Shown: piece after piece, positions 43,664-47,762 of the stretch
Position numbering within the stretch: position 1 is the stretch's first letter
Layout: each line of letters begins with the position of its first letter
The notes under the pieces: generated by a model
The model's database searches: none
Told to the model about the DNA's origin: nothing
Seen by the model: the letters and a program-made list of their open reading frames with translations, nothing else
Position numbers and translations under genes: made by a program
Source: an uncultured Prevotellaceae bacterium
Lineage (GTDB): Bacteria; Bacteroidota; Bacteroidia; Bacteroidales; Muribaculaceae
Length of the DNA: 47,762 nt
Reading direction: 5' to 3'
NCBI GenBank assembly: GCA_900541935.1
Contig: UQLZ01000017.1
Span: 1 to 47,762 of the forward strand

Positions 43664-45376
43664 TTAAAGTCTTGCTGCTTTTTGCTCAAGAGCCTCTTTT
43701 GCCAACCTGTTCGCCATAACTACAGCCTTAGTGATATGGTCGCACACATGGTCCTTACCAATAAGTGCTTCGATATTCGCTCTTTCCAATGCTGAATGGA
43801 CGTTTGGATTAACGCCGGAAAGAACAACGTGAATACCTTCCTGCTTTGATGATTTGATAAGGATTTCAAGGTTGTGGATAGCCGTTGAATCGATAAAAGG
43901 AACCTTTCTCATTCTCAAAATACGCACTGCTGGCTTGTCACCCATTGAGCGCATCATCTCATCAAATTTTGTTGCAACGCCGAAGAAGAACGGACCATCT
44001 ATCTCATAAACCTCAACGCCTTTCTCAAGGTCAAGGATTTCGTGAGTGGTGATTTCCGCACCTTCTGCAATATCAATCTGCTCGCCGAAATGGTGGATTT
44101 GCGTATTCTCCATAACACGTCGCAAGAAGAGGAGAATTGCAAGCAAAAGACCCATTTCAATAGCGATTGTAAGGTCAAAAACAACTGTGAGAACGAAGGT
44201 AACAATCATCACCGTTACGTCTGATTTCGGACTCTTCAGCAATGCTTTTACTGTTCGCCAGCCACTCATATTATATGAGACCATAATCAAAACACCGGCA
44301 AGACACGCCATAGGAATCAGGTTGATTAGCGGCATAAGGAACAAGAATATAAGCAGCAACACGATTGCGTGGATAATACCTGCAACCGGTGTGCGGCCGC
44401 CGTTGCTGATATTAGTCATTGTTCTGGCAATGGCTCCTGTTACAGGAATACCGCCGAAGAAAGGTACGACAACGTTTGCAATACCCTGACCAATCAACTC
44501 TGTATTTGAATTTGTCACTGTACTTGTTGCACCATCGGCTACCGTTGCAGAAAGGAGTGACTCGATTGCTCCAAGCATGGCAATGGTAAACGCAGACGGC
44601 AGCAAAGCATTGATTGTTTCAATACTAATATCTATTGAATGCGGTTGCGGTATTGAGCCTGAAAGGTTGTGGAAACGGTCACCGATTGTTTCAATGCCTG
44701 TAATTCCCAAAAATTCCTTTAGGAAATATACTACCACAGTAACGAAGATGATTGCAATCAGCGCACCAGGTAATTTTTTTGAGATATATGGCATTGCCGC
44801 AATAATTCCCAAAGACACTATACCCGTCAACAATGTTGGCAAATGTGTTGTGTCGAAATGAGTGAAATACACCGCCCATTTTGAGATAAACTCAGAAGGA
44901 AGGGCACCTGTCTGTAATCCGAAGAAGTCGGTAATTTGCGTTGAAAATATTGTCACAGCAATACCGGAAGTGAAACCGATAACAATAGGATATGGAATGA
45001 ACTTGATAACGGTACCGAGTCGGAACAAACCGAGAGCAATCAGTATCAACCCAGCCATAAAGGTAGCAATAGCCAACCCTGTCAAACCAAATTGCTGGAT
45101 AATTCCATAGATGATAACTATAAACGCACCTGTTGGACCGCCAATCTGAACAGTGTTACCACCAAAAGCGGAAACAAGGAAGCCACCGATAACAGCAGTT
45201 ATCAAACCAACAGTCGGAGTTACTCCGGATGCAATACCAAAAGCCACTGCCAACGGCAGGGCAACAATGCCTACAACAATACCTGCGATAAGGTCGTTTT
45301 TGAATTTTGACGCATTGTAATCCTTGAAAGTCGAAAACAATTTCGGCTTGAAATCAATAGTTGATGTTACTTTCAT
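43664..45376 (-). CDS. SulP family anion transporter with STAS domain
   Basis: The protein (570 aa) has ten or more membrane helices. The SulP signature is in LIAGIVVGIVALPLAVAFGIASG near residue 30 and QIGGPTGAFIVII near 75. A cytoplasmic STAS domain follows (about 440-550), with FIDSTAIHNLEIL in it. Substrates in this family include sulfate, bicarbonate and dicarboxylates; I cannot choose. ATG 45376 (MKVTSTIDF) is preferred to 45466 because the -7 box at 45410-45417 lies between them and the longer frame would overlap the terminase gene. Confidence 0.93.
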   Translation of the reverse strand: MKVTSTIDFKPKLFSTFKDYNASKFKNDLIAGIVVGIVALPLAVAFGIASGVTPTVGLITAVIGGFLVSAFGGNTVQIGGPTGAFIVIIYGIIQQFGLTGLAIATFMAGLILIALGLFRLGTVIKFIPYPIVIGFTSGIAVTIFSTQITDFFGLQTGALPSEFISKWAVYFTHFDTTHLPTLLTGIVSLGIIAAMPYISKKLPGALIAIIFVTVVVYFLKEFLGITGIETIGDRFHNLSGSIPQPHSIDISIETINALLPSAFTIAMLGAIESLLSATVADGATSTVTNSNTELIGQGIANVVVPFFGGIPVTGAIARTMTNISNGGRTPVAGIIHAIVLLLIFLFLMPLINLIPMACLAGVLIMVSYNMSGWRTVKALLKSPKSDVTVMIVTFVLTVVFDLTIAIEMGLLLAILLFLRRVMENTQIHHFGEQIDIAEGAEITTHEILDLEKGVEVYEIDGPFFFGVATKFDEMMRSMGDKPAVRILRMRKVPFIDSTAIHNLEILIKSSKQEGIHVVLSGVNPNVHSALERANIEALIGKDHVCDHITKAVVMANRLAKEALEQKAARL

Positions 45377-45409
45377 AAAGCCTAATACAATCTTTTTCAA
45401 TATTTTTTG

Positions 45410-45417
45410 CAAAGTTA
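45410..45417 (-). promoter_or_regulatory. Candidate -7 box TAACTTTG for the SulP gene
   Basis: An exact TAnnTTTG match on the minus strand lies in the 64-bp gap between the terminase stop and the SulP start. It would give a leader of about 27 nt. Confidence 0.5.
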
Positions 45418-45440
45418 CAATTTTTTTATCAATTAACCCA

Positions 45441-47279
45441 TTAACCTGCATAATCAATATTTCCACTTCTGGAATTTCTCAGATCCCAGGCAACGGAAAG
45501 GGCTATGCAGCGGGTCATCAATATATCATCATGGTGACCGTCCTTTGCCCCATAACTGCCATTATCCTTTCTCTCATAAGAAAGATGCTCGTTTATTGCA
45601 TCACTGTCTCTCTCAATATACCGACCCTCGCGAATGCTCGCTATCTGGCGGTTTACTATCAACTGCTTTGTCTGCCTGTTGGTATGAAATCCCGGCTTAG
45701 GCCGCCCGCCCCCTACTCTCCTGCGGTACAGATTGGAATAGGCAAAGCCCAACTCATCGAGGATATACTTTGAATTTTCGCCTTCGGTGGATTTTGTTTC
45801 AAGGGTATTGCTTTCAATAACGAGTAAGGCATTACTGTAATATTTTGCAATCTGCGCAGACTTCCAAGCAATAACGTCCATATCCGCATGTCCACGCCAC
45901 TGGGCAACGGTGCTGGGCTTGCAGTCATCAGAGGCTCCTCGGTCAAGAACATAGATAACCGAATAGTCAGAATCCGCCGACCTGCCACCAATATCAACAG
46001 TAACAATATACCTGTTATGACGCACATTACGTTCAGGATGCTCCCACACCTTGAACTTGCCCGTTGAATCAGGAATAAAAGAAAGACCGCTTAGAGAATC
46101 CTCGCCAACATCAGTCATACCTCCAACCTCACCAACTGCCTTTGGCGCCCGGCAATTTTCTCTCATCTTTTCCAATGCCATAGGAGAAAAAACGACCTTG
46201 TCGGTAGCAGTAAATGCCTCTACATCTGTTGAGGGAAATTCCGCCTGCATCGATGACGTCTGCTGGTACTCAAGATTCTTATGGCGATACCAGTTAATCT
46301 GCTCAAGCGTTGCTCCCATTTTCCAAAGGTTCTTTTCATAGTCATCAAGAGTGCTATAAAATGCTTCAGCATCATCTATCGGAAGTGAATATATAGTATG
46401 CTCAAACCACGGAATGAAGATACCAACCTTATCCGACTTTCCGGCACTGGCACGCAGCCATTCCTCGTGGAAGAAATTACCCAAACCGTTGGCTGTTGAC
46501 TCCATAATGATAACCGACCCCGAAGTCAAGGCTACGGAACCGGAAATAGAGCGGATAACGTTTAGAGGGTCTATCATCTTGGTTTTTCTCCAAAAAGCAA
46601 CTTCCGACAGGTGGGCAAGAGAAATGTCAATACCCCTAATTGCCGCAGGCGACTCGGCAGAACAAACAGTAACAGTATTCGAGCGGCCCGAAATCTGCGA
46701 GATATTCGCAGTTTTCTCGAATGGCTTGAACTTATACGGCTTTTCGGGAGAATATTCCGCAGGATAATTCATCAGGATATTTGAATAGATTCCCTTTAAC
46801 GCATTCGCAGTATCCTTATTTTGCGCACACACTATGCAATTTGTATTGGCATTATGAATCAACTGCAACCAGGCAATATATGCCTCAACAAGAGTAGATA
46901 TTCCGCATTGGCGCGCTTTAAGGATGATTGCGCGCACCGGATTGCCAGCCTGACGCTGCTCCTCCAATTTTGCAAGCACCTGACGCTGCGGGCGGTTTAA
47001 CTGCATACTGACAAGGCGGTGCATCAACTTATCGGGAATGGCAACAGTCTTCGCTGCCCAAAACTCAAAATCATAGAGGAACCTCAACGTGTCGAAATTA
47101 TACTGGTCAAGGTTTTCCGCAAAGGGGTTTTCAACGACCATCGCTTTAGGAACATATACCGTATTCCCCGACGGCTCACGAATGGCAAGACGCTCACCGC
47201 AAGCCGCAATTCCGCGAAACGGATCATAAGGCGACAGCAACGCCGCATTCCTTCTTATGTTTTCTTCATATATGCTCAT
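45441..47279 (-). CDS. Phage-type terminase large subunit, standing alone
   Basis: The protein (612 aa) has the two-part layout of a DNA-packaging motor. The ATPase half has a Walker A-like loop LKARQCGIST (120-129) and a Walker B region ending HLSEVAFW (S225, E226, in place of the common DE). The coupling motif STANG is at 261-265. The nuclease half has the RNase H-like acids D429 (VTVDIGG), D436 or D438, E489 (LLVIES) and D584/D585 (GHHDD). No small terminase, portal or head gene is near; SulP follows on one side and intergenic DNA lies on the other. It may be a prophage leftover under selection or a domesticated gene. It is intact, with a good promoter-like site upstream. Confidence 0.88.
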   Translation of the reverse strand: MSIYEENIRRNAALLSPYDPFRGIAACGERLAIREPSGNTVYVPKAMVVENPFAENLDQYNFDTLRFLYDFEFWAAKTVAIPDKLMHRLVSMQLNRPQRQVLAKLEEQRQAGNPVRAIILKARQCGISTLVEAYIAWLQLIHNANTNCIVCAQNKDTANALKGIYSNILMNYPAEYSPEKPYKFKPFEKTANISQISGRSNTVTVCSAESPAAIRGIDISLAHLSEVAFWRKTKMIDPLNVIRSISGSVALTSGSVIIMESTANGLGNFFHEEWLRASAGKSDKVGIFIPWFEHTIYSLPIDDAEAFYSTLDDYEKNLWKMGATLEQINWYRHKNLEYQQTSSMQAEFPSTDVEAFTATDKVVFSPMALEKMRENCRAPKAVGEVGGMTDVGEDSLSGLSFIPDSTGKFKVWEHPERNVRHNRYIVTVDIGGRSADSDYSVIYVLDRGASDDCKPSTVAQWRGHADMDVIAWKSAQIAKYYSNALLVIESNTLETKSTEGENSKYILDELGFAYSNLYRRRVGGGRPKPGFHTNRQTKQLIVNRQIASIREGRYIERDSDAINEHLSYERKDNGSYGAKDGHHDDILMTRCIALSVAWDLRNSRSGNIDYAG

Positions 47280-47316
47280 AATGGTATTGATTTAAACAGG
47301 TTTTTCTCTTTAAGGG

Positions 47317-47324
47317 CAAAGATA
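47317..47324 (-). promoter_or_regulatory. Candidate -7 box TATCTTTG for the terminase gene
   Basis: An exact TAnnTTTG match sits 37 bp before the start codon. A second identical box in the same orientation is at 47409-47416. No well-spaced -33 element was identified. Confidence 0.45.
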
Positions 47325-47422
47325 AAACGGCATTGGGCTAACAGTTCGCAAAAACACCGCAACACCCATTACAAGCCTATTTCATTCGGGAGATTTGAAC
47401 ATTTTGTGCAAAGATAAAGCAA

Positions 47423-47468
47423 TCGCCTGCAAGCCGTTAGCATAAATGCCGATACAGAATGCAGGCGA
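47423..47468. repeat. Inverted repeat with 9-bp perfect arms
   Basis: TCGCCTGCA (47423-47431) pairs with TGCAGGCGA (47460-47468) around a 28-nt loop. It could be a terminator of the minus-strand remnant at 47492 or a structured site; no T tract follows closely on the minus strand. Confidence 0.5.
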
Positions 47469-47491
47469 CTAAAAATTATGCTAAATCACCA

Positions 47492-47653
47492 TTATTGCGC
47501 ATCACGAACGCATAACGCTCTGGCAGTCTTCGAATTGGTACTGCTACCAACATCATCTAATTGTATAATATCGTTATCCGCGTCAAAACAGTATGAAGCA
47601 TCACTGCCATTTGGCTGGTAGCCTTTAACGGAGAATTTTGTTCTTAAATGCTC
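47492..47653 (-). pseudogene. C-terminal fragment, possibly of a FISUMP-type surface protein
   Basis: A 53-codon minus-strand frame ends with TARALCVRDAQ and stop. This resembles the final strand of Fibrobacter-succinogenes-major-paralogous-type domains as I remember them (ending in R-C-V-R), but the match is short. There is no start codon and a TGA precedes it, so it is a fragment. Beyond it, to the window end, I see nothing I can assign. Confidence 0.3.
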
Positions 47654-47762
47654 TCAAGGCATTATTTGCCATGAATAGAGTAATTTAATCCTTTTATTTC
47701 TTTATGATGTCTAGTCCTGCCATAGCGTTACACAAAAAAGTAACAAAAAATGAAAGAGACTA

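Noticed and set aside
45377..45466. Longer SulP N terminus starting at 45466
   Set aside because: It would overlap the terminase gene and contain the -7 box; the family start matches ATG 45376.

Overview
The window is a piece of a Bacteroidales chromosome; I cannot name the family or genus from it. The reasons are the TTTG/TAnnTTTG promoters upstream of many genes, the scarcity of strong Shine-Dalgarno sequences, a mobilizable element of Bacteroides type, and the layout of the division and cell wall (dcw) cluster with Bacteroidetes-like MraY, FtsA and FtsZ.

Region 1 (1-16.8 kb) is a mobile island next to a tRNA-Met gene (anticodon CAT), of which only the 3' part lies in the window. Two copies of a direct repeat about 21 bp long (106 and 16626) and a 12-bp copy of the tRNA anticodon-loop sequence (16760) outline its ends. 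The left third (0.3-5.4 kb) carries two AraC-type regulators, a metallo-beta-lactamase-fold hydrolase, an intact radical SAM protein of the mobile-pair type behind a decayed partner, a small multidrug resistance transporter and a wrecked second tyrosine recombinase. The middle (5.4-12.1 kb, minus strand) is the mobilization and replication backbone: coiled-coil membrane protein, HUH relaxase, relaxosome protein, a candidate oriT hairpin, HTH proteins, a primase without its zinc ligands and an SF3-like helicase. The right part (12.2-16.6 kb) holds a two-gene cargo operon (DUF4143-type AAA ATPase plus an unrecognised 454-aa protein) preceded by 46-bp tandem repeats, then the full-length integrase.

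Region 2 (17.0-21.0 kb) is housekeeping: thyA-folA (overlapping and coupled), a secreted TPR protein, pyrH, frr and a YjbQ-family gene. The DHFR has Cys where the active-site Trp is expected.

Region 3 (21.2-36.3 kb) is the dcw cluster: rsmH, ftsL-like, ftsI (PASTA), murE (DNPR motif, so DAP type), mraY, murD, ftsW, murG, murC, ftsQ, ftsA, ftsZ. Genes are tightly packed, often overlapping by one base (TAATG). murC is broken by an apparent one-base deletion near 31635, possibly a sequence error. mraZ is not in its usual place before rsmH.

Region 4 (36.3-47.8 kb) holds yqeY and serS, then convergent mfd behind a shared bidirectional terminator, then a minus-strand run of SulP transporter, MATE exporter and rubrerythrin. 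At the right end is a lone, apparently intact phage-type large terminase gene with no phage neighbours in view, and past it a short protein-coding remnant.
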